Shown: positions 1-8,206, numbered from the stretch's first letter. The stretch is 22,228 bases of DNA from JAMCZZ01 sp964363695 (GCA_964363695.1 CAYIJI010000013.1:1-22228), one strand, 5' to 3'. Translations and numbers: made by a program. The notes: generated by a model from the letters alone, not told the origin.

Positions 1-74
1 GAACTGCACTTTTATCTTTTAAATGGTGCACTTTTAACTTTTAATTAACACATGTTTGACCGTAACTACTCACT

Positions 75-160
75 GTCATTCCAGCCTTGAGCTGGAATCC
101 AGAAATGTAGATAATATAGCTCTCTGGATCCCAGTTCCCAAGCTTACAGACTGGGATGAC
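75..160. repeat. Intergenic palindromic element, GTCAT...ATGAC ends
   Basis: The 86-bp stretch starts GTCATTCCAGCCTTGAGCTG and ends CAGACTGGGATGAC. The two ends are imperfect inverted repeats (GTCATTCCAG against GTCATCCCAG, then an inner GGAATCCAG/CTGGATCCC pair). It is a relative, judging by its termini, of the elements inside secA and alaS. It resembles dispersed small palindromes seen in many bacterial genomes, and is probably non-coding here. Confidence 0.75.
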
Positions 161-192
161 ACAGGGACGGTGAGCAGTTTCAATTAAACAAC

Positions 193-237
193 TTATTTTC
201 CACAACACTTCTTATACTTTTTCCCGCTTCCATCCAT
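193..237 (-). pseudogene. Ghost of a SEC-C zinc-binding tail
   Basis: Read on the minus strand, this stretch encodes MDGSGKKYKKCCGK followed by TAA, which matches the second half of the canonical SEC-C motif found at the C-terminus of SecA (CPCGSGKKYKxCC/HGK). A TGA lies in frame just upstream of the Met-Asp-Gly start, and the first half of the motif (CPC) is absent. The frame differs from that of secA, whose own complete tail ends at 326. It is probably a remnant of a duplicated or displaced secA 3' end, or of another SEC-C protein. Expression is unlikely. Confidence 0.5.
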
Positions 238-249
238 CCTTCATTCAGG

Positions 250-302
250 TTCGGCTCGAGGGCTACGTCCTCGCAACCGAAACTTCATTACGGAGGACTC
301 CG
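250..302. repeat. GC-rich hairpin element between two SEC-C tails
   Basis: TTCGG (250-254) pairs with CCGAA (277-281) and an inner CGAGG pairs with CCTCG, giving a two-segment stem. A perfect palindrome CGGAGGACTCCG follows at 291-302. The flanks (TTCATTCAGG on the left, AACTTCATTA on the right) extend the symmetry imperfectly. It is much more GC-rich than the surrounding spacer and is probably another small dispersed palindromic element. No U-tract follows, so it is not a typical terminator. Confidence 0.45.
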
Positions 303-325
303 CTTGATTTCATTTTAATTGACGA

Positions 326-3190
326 TTATTTTCCGTGACAATGTTTGTACTTCACTGGTCTCCCATCCGATTTAGTCGCTCCGCATGGACAGGGGTCGTT
401 TCGGCCGACTTTGCTGCCGGTTTTTACTTGAGACATTGGACCGGATTGATAATCGCCCATTTTCTCATAAACAGATTTTCCTTTTTGGCGAATTGTAGTC
501 GTCACGTCTGTATTGTTCCGAACATTTTCAGCCATAGGCTGATCGGCCTCTGGCCGAGATTTTTGAGTTTCACGTTCAATTTCCTCTGCTTCATCTTCGA
601 CTCCTCCGATTGCATCGAGATCCGGTGCTTTATATTCAAGCGGCTTTCTTCTTACGGTCGTTACCGCCGGCATCTGAACTTCAACTTTAAAGATAGTTTT
701 TGCAACAGAACTTTCGATGTTACCCAAGAGGGACTGGAACAATCCATACGCCTCTTGTTTGTACTCGACCAAGGGATCTCTTTGTCCGTAACCTCGAAGG
801 CCAATGCCTGTGCGAAGTTCATCCATTGTAGTTAAGTGCTCAACCCATAGCATATCAATCGTGCGAAGGTAGACCGCCCTTTCAACATTTCTCATTACGG
901 GAGAAGTAAATCTGTTTTCCCGATCTTTATATAGCTTGCGAGCTGCTTTTTTTGTCTCTTCAATGTCCAAAGAAGCTGGAACGTTTGACTCACCAAGCAG
1001 TGTGCCAAGTTCTGCCTTTGCTTTTTCTTTGTCTTCAATATTTAAGTTAACAATTGCATCAACTTCATCATAAATAATTCCTAACACCTCATCCTTAATT
1101 GTCAAAGATTCTTCAATATTATTTGTCATCCCGACCAACGTGGAGGAATCTTTAGCAGGAGATTTCTCCGCCCTCGAGGAATCTCGAGGAGTCGAAATGA
1201 CAGAAAGGGGGGGTGACTGCCGTTCATCTTCAACTAAACTGCCCTCAAGAATTTTTCTTCTTTTCCGGTAAATAACTTCTCTGTGCTTGTTCATCACATC
1301 ATCATATTCAACAAGATGTTTTCGAATATCGAAGTTCTGGCCCTCAACTCTTCTTTGAGCCGATTCTATTGAACGGGAAATCATTTTATTTTCAATCGGC
1401 ATATCTTCGTGTAAACCTAAAGAGTTCATCAAATTCTTCATCCTCTCGCCGCCAAAGATTCGCATTAGGTCGTCATCCATTGAAACATAAAATTGAGATG
1501 AACCCGGGTCGCCCTGTCGACCAGCCCGGCCTCGAAGCTGATTGTCGATTCTTCTTGATTCATGCCGTTCAGTGCCCAAAACGTGAAGCCCTCCAAGTTC
1601 AACTACTCCTTCTCCAAGCTTAATGTCCGTTCCTCGCCCAGCCATGTTGGTAGCAACAGTAACCGCTCCTTTCTGACCTGCCTTCATTACAATTTTTGCC
1701 TCGCGTTCATGATTCTTAGCGTTTAAAACCTCGTGTTTGATGCCAGCACGTTTCAAGAATTTGGCCAGAAGTTCGTTTTTTGAAACAGAAACCGTGCCAA
1801 CCAAAACCGGCTGGCCCTTTTCCTGCCGTTTTTTTGCTTCTTCGACTATCGCTCTCAGCTTACCTTCTTCTGTCTTATATATCCGGTCTGGAGAATCTTG
1901 CCTCACCACCACTTTGTTTGTCGGAATTTCAACAACATCCAACTTATATATCTTATAAAATTCCTCTGCCTCGGTCGCTGCAGTACCGGTCATGCCGGCA
2001 AGTTTTTTATAGAGCCTAAATAAATTCTGGAATGAGATTGTCGCCATTGTCTGCGATTCTTGCTTAACTTCAACTCCTTCTTTCGCCTCAATCGCCTGAT
2101 GAAGGCCTTCTGAATAACGGCGCCCTACCATCAAACGGCCGGTGAACTCATCAACAATTACGATCTCGCCTTCTCGTACAATATAGTCCTTGTCTTTTTT
2201 GAATAATGTATGAGCTTTCAAGGCTTGTTCAAGGTGATGCACCATTGAGACTCCGCCAGCCTCGTAAATATTTTTAATCCCGAGCATTTGCTCCATCTTC
2301 TTAATTCCGGCATCTGTCAGAGAAGCCACTCTATCTTTCTCATCAACAATATAATCATCATTGGCTTTTAACTTCGGAATAAGTCCGGCAAACTGCTGAT
2401 ACATGCTTGCAGATTCCGCCGCCGGAGCCGAAATAATCAAAGGAGTTCTGGCTTCGTCAATTAAAATCGAGTCAACCTCATCGACAATGGCATAATGCAA
2501 ACTCCGCTGAGCACAATACTCTAAAGCAGGCGCCATATTATCACGCAGATAATCAAAACCAAACTCATTATTTGTTCCATAAGTGATATCGCAAAGATAA
2601 GCTTCACCTCTAGAACAAGGTTTTAAATTGCTACCATCGCATTCTGAGTAATGCTTATAGTCCTTTTCTTTAACAAACTTGTGTGATTCTTGGCTACTTT
2701 GAATAATGCCGGTTGAAAGACCCAGAAAATTATATGCCTCGCCCATTCCTTCGCCATTCAATCGAGCCAAATAATCATTGACCGTAACAAGATGCACTCC
2801 CCTGCCAGATAAAGCGTTCAAGTAAAGAGAAAGCGCCGCTACGATGGTTTTTCCCTCGCCGGTTTTCATCTCTGAGATTTTACCTTGGTGGAGAACAATT
2901 CCGCCCATCAGCTGAACATCAAAATGGCGCTCTCTCCAGACACGCTTCATCGCCTCTCTCATCACAGCAAAAGCCTCGGGGAGAATCTCGTCTTTAATCT
3001 TCTCTTCCTTCTCTAAATTTCCCTTGGCCGAGGCGAGTTTAGATTTGAATTCTTCCGTCTTGCCTTTAAGCTCTTTATCCGTCAGTTTCTGAAGCGAAAG
3101 CTCAAAAGAGTTAATTTCAGAAACCTTCGCTTCTAACTCCGAAAGCACTTTTTTATTGGCATAACCAAATACTTTATTTAATATAGACAT
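326..3190 (-). CDS. secA: Preprotein translocase ATPase SecA
   Basis: SecA is the ATP-driven motor that pushes unfolded preproteins through SecYEG at the cytoplasmic membrane. The 954-residue product has Walker A MKTGEGKT (108-115), the DEVD box (237-240) in the first nucleotide-binding fold, the NMAGRGTDIKLG and LRGRAGRQGDPG motifs of the second fold, and the MLWVEHL stretch of the helical scaffold. It ends in a SEC-C zinc tail (CPCG...KHCHGK) with extra residues between the Cys pairs, a variant I associate with this radiation. Residues about 664-689 are encoded by a palindromic repeat (1125-1201) inserted after the YRKRRKILEG helix, in frame. The ATG at 3190 gives the canonical MSILNKVFG start; I see no clear Shine-Dalgarno sequence. 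hpf lies directly upstream, an arrangement common in other phyla. Confidence 0.98.
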   Translation of the reverse strand: MSILNKVFGYANKKVLSELEAKVSEINSFELSLQKLTDKELKGKTEEFKSKLASAKGNLEKEEKIKDEILPEAFAVMREAMKRVWRERHFDVQLMGGIVLHQGKISEMKTGEGKTIVAALSLYLNALSGRGVHLVTVNDYLARLNGEGMGEAYNFLGLSTGIIQSSQESHKFVKEKDYKHYSECDGSNLKPCSRGEAYLCDITYGTNNEFGFDYLRDNMAPALEYCAQRSLHYAIVDEVDSILIDEARTPLIISAPAAESASMYQQFAGLIPKLKANDDYIVDEKDRVASLTDAGIKKMEQMLGIKNIYEAGGVSMVHHLEQALKAHTLFKKDKDYIVREGEIVIVDEFTGRLMVGRRYSEGLHQAIEAKEGVEVKQESQTMATISFQNLFRLYKKLAGMTGTAATEAEEFYKIYKLDVVEIPTNKVVVRQDSPDRIYKTEEGKLRAIVEEAKKRQEKGQPVLVGTVSVSKNELLAKFLKRAGIKHEVLNAKNHEREAKIVMKAGQKGAVTVATNMAGRGTDIKLGEGVVELGGLHVLGTERHESRRIDNQLRGRAGRQGDPGSSQFYVSMDDDLMRIFGGERMKNLMNSLGLHEDMPIENKMISRSIESAQRRVEGQNFDIRKHLVEYDDVMNKHREVIYRKRRKILEGSLVEDERQSPPLSVISTPRDSSRAEKSPAKDSSTLVGMTNNIEESLTIKDEVLGIIYDEVDAIVNLNIEDKEKAKAELGTLLGESNVPASLDIEETKKAARKLYKDRENRFTSPVMRNVERAVYLRTIDMLWVEHLTTMDELRTGIGLRGYGQRDPLVEYKQEAYGLFQSLLGNIESSVAKTIFKVEVQMPAVTTVRRKPLEYKAPDLDAIGGVEDEAEEIERETQKSRPEADQPMAENVRNNTDVTTTIRQKGKSVYEKMGDYQSGPMSQVKTGSKVGRNDPCPCGATKSDGRPVKYKHCHGK
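1125..1201 (+). repeat. Palindromic element inserted in frame in secA
   Basis: The 77-bp element starts GTCATCCCGACCAACG and ends GGAGTCGAAATGAC. Its ends are inverted repeats (GTCATCCCGAC against GTCATTTCGAC). Its plus-strand sequence aligns almost end to end with the reverse complement of 21145-21222 inside alaS. In the secA frame it reads as a Ser/Asp/Arg-rich stretch around VISTPRDSSRAEKSPAKDSS without a stop. SecA proteins normally have no such segment at this place. Confidence 0.85.
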
Positions 3191-3297
3191 AATACAATAA
3201 TTATTAATTCTTAGTTCTTAATTTTTATTCAATTTTTAATAACCTAATGTTTAAAAATTTAAAATTAGAATTTGATTAGAAATTTAAAATTAAAAAT
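3191..3297. repeat. AT-rich simple-sequence spacer hpf-secA
   Basis: The spacer is almost purely A/T and built of variants of AATTCTTAGTTCTTAATTTT and TTTAAAATTAGAA words. No gene, terminator or clear promoter is visible. Similar spacers recur at several gene junctions in this window. Confidence 0.5.
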
Positions 3298-3699
3298 TCA
3301 CTCACTCTCTTCTTCGACATCAATTTTTTTATTTTTCTTCAGCTTGATGATTCCTAATACTTTTTCCCATCGTAGTCCACCCGGCTTTTTACTTCGATCG
3401 GTCCGTCTTTCATGAAAGCGCTCAAGATCTCTTTCAAACCTCTGTAATGCAATAGCAAATGCCTTCATAAGCCTCTCATCAACTTCTTCAATATAAATCT
3501 TTTCTTTACCAAATGTTGCGATGAGCTTAACCATTTGATCCATTCCGCCTTTTTCAGAACTCGATTCGTCCTGTAAAATAACATCAATCATTACAGGCTC
3601 GTCTGGGATATATTTTTTAGTTCGGAGAATCTTTTTCTCCATCTCCGCTTTTTGTTTAGAGGTTAATATAACATTATTTGTATGAAATTCTATTTTCAT
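3298..3699 (-). CDS. hpf: Ribosome hibernation factor, HPF/RaiA family
   Basis: The 133-residue protein has the fold-defining pattern of the HPF/RaiA family: a starting beta strand (MKIEFHTNNVILT), a basic helix (KQKAEMEKKILRTKKY), central strands including DVILQDESSS and MVKLIATFGKEKIYIEEVDE, and a second helix (AFAIALQRFERDLERFHERR) followed by a basic tail. The family binds the decoding centre of the 30S subunit and shuts ribosomes down in slow growth. It is the short type, lacking the C-terminal dimerisation domain of long HPF. A Shine-Dalgarno-like CGGAG lies six bases before the ATG at 3699. The stop is TGA. Its place just upstream of secA matches the hpf-secA order of many bacteria. 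Confidence 0.85.
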   Translation of the reverse strand: MKIEFHTNNVILTSKQKAEMEKKILRTKKYIPDEPVMIDVILQDESSSEKGGMDQMVKLIATFGKEKIYIEEVDERLMKAFAIALQRFERDLERFHERRTDRSKKPGGLRWEKVLGIIKLKKNKKIDVEEESE

Positions 3700-3712
3700 T
3701 GGAAACTCCGTT

Positions 3713-3850
3713 ATAATTTAAAATTTAAAATTTTTCACTTCATGACCCCTTCGGGGCAATTTAAAATAAATTTTCAATGTTACAATTTTCAATGTTTTTA
3801 AATTTAGATTTTTTTAAATTCAATTTAAATTTTAAATTTTAAATTGAAAA
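3713..3850. repeat. AT-rich spacer with small GC hairpin
   Basis: The spacer is made of repeated AATTTAAAATTTAAAATT-type words and AATTTTCAATGTT units. A single GC-rich island, CCCCTTCGGGG at 3746-3756, can fold into a short UUCG-type hairpin. No U-tract follows it on the minus strand, so I do not call it a terminator. Confidence 0.5.
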
Positions 3851-5116
3851 TTACCTTTTAATTTCCTTAAACTGCAAATATTTATGCAATACCAGAGGAA
3901 TAACAATACTGCCATCTTTTTTCTGAAAATTCTCCAGTATTGCAATGATCGGTCTGGTCATGGCAATCGATGTGCCATTAATCATATGTAAATATTTCTT
4001 CTCACCGGTTTTTGTTTGATATTTAATATTCAAACCGTGGGATTGATAGTCGGTACAATTCGAAGTTGAAGTAATTTCAGCCCAATCGCCCAGCTTTCCT
4101 TCTTTGTTCGGCTTTCCAGGCATCCAAGCTTCCAAGTCATAAGTCCTGTAAGACGGTGCGCCCAAATCTGCTGTGCAATGGTCCATTACACGAAATGGAA
4201 TTTTTAATCCTTCAAAAATTTCCTTCTCAATCTCCAGTAATTCTTTATGTGCTTCCTCTGATTTTTCCGGCATTACGTATTCAAACATTTCTACTTTCGA
4301 GAACTGATGTACGCGAAAAATTCCTTTAGAATATTTTGAATAAGCGCCTGCTTCAGTTCTAAAACAATGCGATAACGCAACGTACTTTTTAGGCAAATCA
4401 GATTCTTTTAATATTTCGTCTTTATGATACCCGCCCATTGTAATCTCGGCCGTACCAATCAAGCTTAAATCGGAATTTTCGATGTTATAAACTTGCGTTG
4501 ATTCACCCCGAGGATTATAGCCCATTTTATCCAAAATTTCTCTCTTGGCAAGATCTGGCGTTACAAAAGGAGTAAAACCATGCTTTACAGCAATGTCGAA
4601 AGCGTAATGGGTTAATGCAAGCTCAAGAAGTGCAACTTCATTCTTGAAATAATAAAACTTCGCTCCCGAGACCTTTGCCCCTCTCTCGAAGTCTATCAGA
4701 TCCAGCTTTTCTGCCAATTGCACATGATCCAAAGGAGTAAAATCAAATTTGGTTGGTTCGGATTTCTGTTCTAAGACAACATTATCTTCTTCATTTTCAC
4801 TCACCTTAACATCCGGATGAGTCAAATTTGGTACTTGTAAGAGAAGTTCTTGAAATTTTTCGTTAATCGGTACCGACTCTTTTTCAAGTTTCTGGATTTC
4901 ATCTCCAACCCTTTTCATCTCTTCGATTTGTTCTGGAGTCGGCTTTGTTTTTGAGGCAGTATTTCTTTTAGCCCGTAATGTGTCGATTTTGGCTTCAAGT
5001 TCTCTTCGCTTTTTATCCAGATCTAAAAGCTCATCGATATCAACATTGGATAATCGATTTTTAGTATTCTTTTTTACTAGTTCTGCGTTTTCTCTAATGA
5101 ATTTTATATCTAACAT
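3851..5116 (-). CDS. serS: Seryl-tRNA synthetase
   Basis: SerS charges tRNA-Ser with serine in the cytoplasm. The 421-residue length is normal for bacteria. The N-terminal tRNA-binding arm is an antiparallel coiled coil (about residues 28-100). The class II catalytic core follows, with the TAE motif at 222-224 (GTAEITMGGY), motif 2 around 252-275 (FRTEAGAY... IFRVHQFSKVEMF) and motif 3 around 380-396 (GTSIAMTRPIIAILENFQ). The usual GSGLAVGR of motif 3 is here GTSIAMTR, but the key Arg388 is kept. A strong AGGAG lies six bases upstream of the ATG at 5116. The neighbours are lysS upstream and hpf downstream, separated by AT-rich spacers, so independent expression is possible. Confidence 0.97.
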   Translation of the reverse strand: MLDIKFIRENAELVKKNTKNRLSNVDIDELLDLDKKRRELEAKIDTLRAKRNTASKTKPTPEQIEEMKRVGDEIQKLEKESVPINEKFQELLLQVPNLTHPDVKVSENEEDNVVLEQKSEPTKFDFTPLDHVQLAEKLDLIDFERGAKVSGAKFYYFKNEVALLELALTHYAFDIAVKHGFTPFVTPDLAKREILDKMGYNPRGESTQVYNIENSDLSLIGTAEITMGGYHKDEILKESDLPKKYVALSHCFRTEAGAYSKYSKGIFRVHQFSKVEMFEYVMPEKSEEAHKELLEIEKEIFEGLKIPFRVMDHCTADLGAPSYRTYDLEAWMPGKPNKEGKLGDWAEITSTSNCTDYQSHGLNIKYQTKTGEKKYLHMINGTSIAMTRPIIAILENFQKKDGSIVIPLVLHKYLQFKEIKR

Positions 5117-5119
5117 AGC

Positions 5120-5223
5120 GCTCCTTATTTTTCATTTGCCATTTTTCATTTATCATTTAATTTTCAATGATAAATTTTTCAATTGGTAAATAAATGAGAA
5201 ATCGTTAAATGATCAATGATAAA
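5120..5223. repeat. AT-rich inverted-repeat spacer lysS-serS
   Basis: The left half is rich in CATTT words (TTTTCATTTGCCATTTTTCA) and the right half in AAATG words (AAATAAATGAGAAATCG, AAATGATCAATG), so the spacer can fold back on itself imperfectly. The same design occurs at 12270-12407 and 18750-18865. The serS ribosome binding site lies at its left edge. Confidence 0.5.
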
Positions 5224-6705
5224 TTATTTCTCCGGTCTCAAAAGCGGAAACATTTGGGCTTCTCTAGCCGATTTATCAGCTAAGAAAGAAAACAGGCGTT
5301 CTGAAAAACCAAAGCCGGTGGTTGGAGGCATTCCATACTCCAAAGCCTCAACGAAGTCTTCGTCGTGCATTTGCGCTTCTTTATCTCCGGCTTCGCGCAT
5401 TTTCGCTTGTTCTTTAAATCGATCAGCCTGATCTATTGGGTCATTTAATTCTGAATAGCCATTGCCCATCTCAGAACCGGCCAAAACAACTTGATATCGT
5501 TCAACCAGTTTCGAATCATCTTCTTTTCTCTTAGCCAACGGACTTACCTCAACCGGATGATTGATTAGAAATACAGGACCGGCGATTTCTTTTCTAATTT
5601 GTTTCCAAAGAGCGTCTATCAGTCTTCCTCTGCGATCGTTTGGATTAAATTTAATCTTTAATTCAGAAAGCTTATTTTTAATCTCTTCATCCGTTGCTTT
5701 TTTTACATCTATGCCCTGTTTTGATTTTATAGTTTCAACATAATCAATCTTATCCCAATTTCCGCCCAAATCAACGTCAAATTCGCCAGCTGGCGAACCG
5801 ATTTTAAACTTTAAGGTGCCAAACGCCTTTTCAGCAATATACTTATACAACTCTTCAACTAGTTTCATAGAGTCTTCGTAGTTGGCATAAGCCCAATAAA
5901 ATTCCATTTGAGAATAATCTTGTAAATGCTCTCGAGAAATACCTTCGTTTCTAAACTGGCGGCCGATCTCAAAAGTTTTTTCAAACCCGCCGACCATCAA
6001 ACGCTTCTGCCAAAGTTCTCCCATTGAAATTCGAAGATATACATCAATATCCAAAGCATCATGATGAGTAATAAAGGGATTAGCGTCAGCTCCGCCGGCT
6101 GTATTTTCCAAAGCCGGTGTTTCAACTTCCAAAAAACCTTTTTTGACCAGAAAATCTCTCGTTGCCTGCCAAAATTTTGCTTTTTTGACGAATAGTTCCC
6201 TAGCTTCATGATTGATAGCAAACTCTAGATATCGTTTTCGAAGACGAGTTTCTTCGTCTTGTATCCCATGCCGTTTTTCCGGTAGCGGCCTTAGCGCTTT
6301 TGATAAAATCCTAAGGCTGGAAGCCAAAACAGAAGTTTCGCCCGCTTGAGTCACGAAAACAGTCCCCTGAATTTCAATAAAATCTCCAAGATCAAAAAGG
6401 GAAACTAAATCAAAATCTTTATCTAAGGAATCAATTTTTAATACCGCTTGAATTTTGCCCGATTCATCCGAGATGTCGGCAAAAACAAGCTTTCCGTGCC
6501 CGCGAAGAGCCATCAACCGCCCTGCTACAATAACTTTTTTTTCAGAAGCGATTAGCTCTTTTTGTTCATCTAAGATTTCTTGACAGGCATGATCTTTGCT
6601 TGATTTTGAAGGATAAGGATTCAAGCCAAGCTTTTCTATTTCCGCCAGCTTCTTCTTTCTAAATTCAATCAGTTCCTTCTCAGTTGTGCCAATATTGTTA
6701 TTCAT
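5224..6705 (-). CDS. lysS: Lysyl-tRNA synthetase, class II
   Basis: LysS charges tRNA-Lys. I chose the ATG at 6705 (MNNNIGTTEKELIEFRKKKL, 493 residues) rather than a longer frame to 6747, because it gives the usual N-terminal helix, has AAGG nearby and excludes an AT-rich leader. An OB-fold anticodon-binding domain comes first (VAGRLMALRGHGKLVFADIS and following). The class II core follows with motif 2 at Arg252 (FRNEGISREHLQDYSQMEFY) and a motif 3 region near the C-terminus (TTGFGFSERLFSFL, then MFPLLRP). Two segments are atypical: the usual HNPEFT after motif 2 is REHLQDYS, and the usual GIGIDRL of motif 3 is GFGFSERL. The catalytic Arg of motif 3 appears retained. Assignment to LysS rather than AspRS/AsnRS rests on overall order and the MFPLLRP end. 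Confidence 0.93.
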   Translation of the reverse strand: MNNNIGTTEKELIEFRKKKLAEIEKLGLNPYPSKSSKDHACQEILDEQKELIASEKKVIVAGRLMALRGHGKLVFADISDESGKIQAVLKIDSLDKDFDLVSLFDLGDFIEIQGTVFVTQAGETSVLASSLRILSKALRPLPEKRHGIQDEETRLRKRYLEFAINHEARELFVKKAKFWQATRDFLVKKGFLEVETPALENTAGGADANPFITHHDALDIDVYLRISMGELWQKRLMVGGFEKTFEIGRQFRNEGISREHLQDYSQMEFYWAYANYEDSMKLVEELYKYIAEKAFGTLKFKIGSPAGEFDVDLGGNWDKIDYVETIKSKQGIDVKKATDEEIKNKLSELKIKFNPNDRRGRLIDALWKQIRKEIAGPVFLINHPVEVSPLAKRKEDDSKLVERYQVVLAGSEMGNGYSELNDPIDQADRFKEQAKMREAGDKEAQMHDEDFVEALEYGMPPTTGFGFSERLFSFLADKSAREAQMFPLLRPEK

Positions 6706-6710
6706 ACTTT

Positions 6711-6835
6711 GCCTTATATAAAATAAATGAAAATTGAAAAACGACAAATGATAAATGCGCGAAGCGCTTTGCCTTCACTATATCATAACCTCGAACCTGT
6801 ATCTAGTATTTATAAAAAGTGTGTTTATAAAAAGT
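6711..6835. repeat. AT-rich spacer purD-lysS
   Basis: It contains AAATAAATGAAAATTGAAAA, shared nearly word for word with the spacers at 12373-12396 and 18827-18854, and a small GCGC-GAA-GCGC hairpin near 6757-6767. An 11-bp direct repeat TATAAAAAGTG occurs at 6811-6821 and 6825-6835. On the minus strand it supplies two T-runs after the purD terminator hairpin. Confidence 0.5.
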
Positions 6836-6857
6836 GACCACCCCTTTCGAGGTGGTC
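6817..6857 (-). terminator. Intrinsic terminator of purD
   Basis: On the minus strand GACCACCTC pairs with GGGGTGGTC (6836-6857) around a GAAA tetraloop, giving nine pairs with one G-U. ACTTTTTATA follows immediately. It lies 27 bases past the purD stop and separates purD from lysS. Confidence 0.85.
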
Positions 6858-6884
6858 GTGTCATTGTATTTGCGTCATTGGAGA

Positions 6885-8153
6885 TCAGACACCTTGGGCG
6901 ATATCTTTTCGATAGGCAGTGTTCTTGCCCAACTTAATCACTTCGACCGCATCATAAGCAACTGCTCGTGTAGCGGCCATGTTCTTTCCAAGGGCTGTAG
7001 CCGCTAGAACACGTCCACCATCTGTCACAGTTTCATCTCCAACCAGCTTAGTGCCGGCATGAAAGATGATCGCACCGGGAGCAACCTCTTGAACACGATC
7101 GAGGCCGATAATCACGTCTCCTTTCGAATAGTCTCCAGGATAACCCTTTTCAGTCATGACTACCGTTACGGCCACCTGATCGCTCCATTCGAGTTCGCCT
7201 CGGTACTGCTCGCCTCCGGCCATCGGATAGAGAACTTCTACCAGATCAGTTTTGAGCCGAGGAAGAACAACTTGCGTCTCCGGATCTCCCATCCTGACAT
7301 TGTACTCAAGTACCTTCCAGCCCTCAGCTGTCAGCATCAGACCGATATAGAGGAAGCCAGTAAAACCGACTTCAGCGATCATGGGGCGATGCTTGGCGAT
7401 GATCTCTTCGATCACCTCGGGGGTCAGGTGTGACGCCGGCGAATAGGCTCCCATGCCACCGGTGTTCACGCCAGTGTCACCATCGCCTGACAGTTTGTAA
7501 TCTTGAGCCGTCTCAAGGGGAAAGATCTGGCCGTCGGCACCGCAGAAAAGGAAAAAGGACGCTTCTCGACCTCAGAGTCGTCTCTCAACAATGAAGCGCT
7601 TCGCCGCATCGCCATACTGACCCAAGAGGTCAATGGCGATTCTCGTCTCCTGTTTGGTCGCATTTACGGTTACTCCCTTGCCACCAGTAAGACCGTCCGG
7701 CTTAGTAACAACCCAATCATTCTCTTTCTGGCAATCCAACCAGGCCTTCGCTGCATCGGGACTGTCGAAATACGCCCATGGTGCTGTTGGAATACCATGC
7801 TTATCCATCATCTGCTTGGCGTGAACCTTACTACCCTCAAGGAGAGCAGCATAAGAACTTGGCCCCCAGATCCGAAGACCGGTTGGCCACTGATCGACAA
7901 TACCATCGATAAGCGGAGCTTCCGGGCCGACGACTGTCAAATCAAACTGTTCCTCTTTGGCCAGTTCGATCAGTGCAGAGACATCCGTTGCCGCAATGCT
8001 CACATTACGACACTTTTTCTCCTTTGCCGTGCCAGCATTTCCTGGTACACATACAATCTTAACAACACGGAGACTTTGCGCTAGTTTCCAGGCAAAAGTA
8101 TGCTCACGCCCCCCATTACCGATTACTAGGATTTTCAATTCATCGATTTTCAA
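6885..8153 (-). pseudogene. purD: Phosphoribosylamine-glycine ligase, interrupted by TGA
   Basis: PurD (GAR synthetase) joins glycine to phosphoribosylamine in purine synthesis. The frame is a full-length 422-codon ATP-grasp gene: IGNGGREHTFAWKLAQS at the N-terminus, GPEAPLIDGIVDQW, HAKQMMDKHGIPTAPW, VTKPDGLTGGKGV, NTGGMGAYSPASHLT, LEYNVRMGDPETQVVLPRLK and the C-terminal GGRVLAATALG. A single in-frame TGA at 7572-7574 cuts it between ...FIVERRL and GREASFFLFCGADGQ, at a variable position of the L-x-G motif. Both halves are in the same frame, so this is one nonsense codon, not a frameshift. The TTG start at 8153 is eight bases after an excellent GGAG. The gene is more GC-rich than its neighbours (31 G/C in 60 at 7141-7200). 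It has its own promoter and terminator and no other purine genes nearby, so horizontal acquisition is likely. The interruption could also be an assembly error. Confidence 0.9.
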
Positions 8154-8206
8154 CTCATCTTCTCCTTTTTGGATACGATCATCGCATAAAAGATCTTCCG
8201 TTTTTC

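Larger units (their letters stand above)
1..325. other. Gene-free spacer downstream of secA
   Basis: No complete gene is visible. From left to right it holds an AT-rich stretch with a direct repeat of GTGCACTTTTA-like sequence (about 5-50), a palindromic element with GTCAT/ATGAC ends (75-160), a short ghost of a SEC-C tail on the minus strand (193-237), and a GC-rich hairpin region (250-302). The region lies beyond the secA stop, so any transcript entering it comes from secA. I see no intrinsic terminator with a clear U-tract. Confidence 0.6.

Noticed and set aside
335..835. Plus-strand open frame of 166 codons inside secA
   Set aside because: It is antisense to well-conserved secA sequence and shows no domain, and no ribosome binding site was recognised.
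3746..3756. CCCCTTCGGGG as a terminator between serS and hpf
   Set aside because: The stem is very short and no T-run follows on the transcribed strand.
6705..6747. Longer lysS start at 6747
   Set aside because: The extra residues (MSFFNFHLFYIRQS) come from the AT-rich spacer vocabulary and are not part of LysS.
7572..7574. TGA in purD as a recoded codon (Gly code 25, Trp or selenocysteine)
   Set aside because: hpf, ruvX, mreC and the PBP2 gene all end at TGA at sensible places, so TGA is a normal stop here. I see no convincing SECIS-like hairpin just downstream.
7466..7663. Alternative minus-strand frame bridging the two purD halves
   Set aside because: It has no similarity to PurD. The GREASFFLFCGADGQ continuation lies in the same frame as both halves, so there is no frameshift to bridge.
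7503..8084. Plus-strand open frame of 193 codons antisense to purD
   Set aside because: It is a shadow of the GC-richer purD codons and encodes no recognisable protein.
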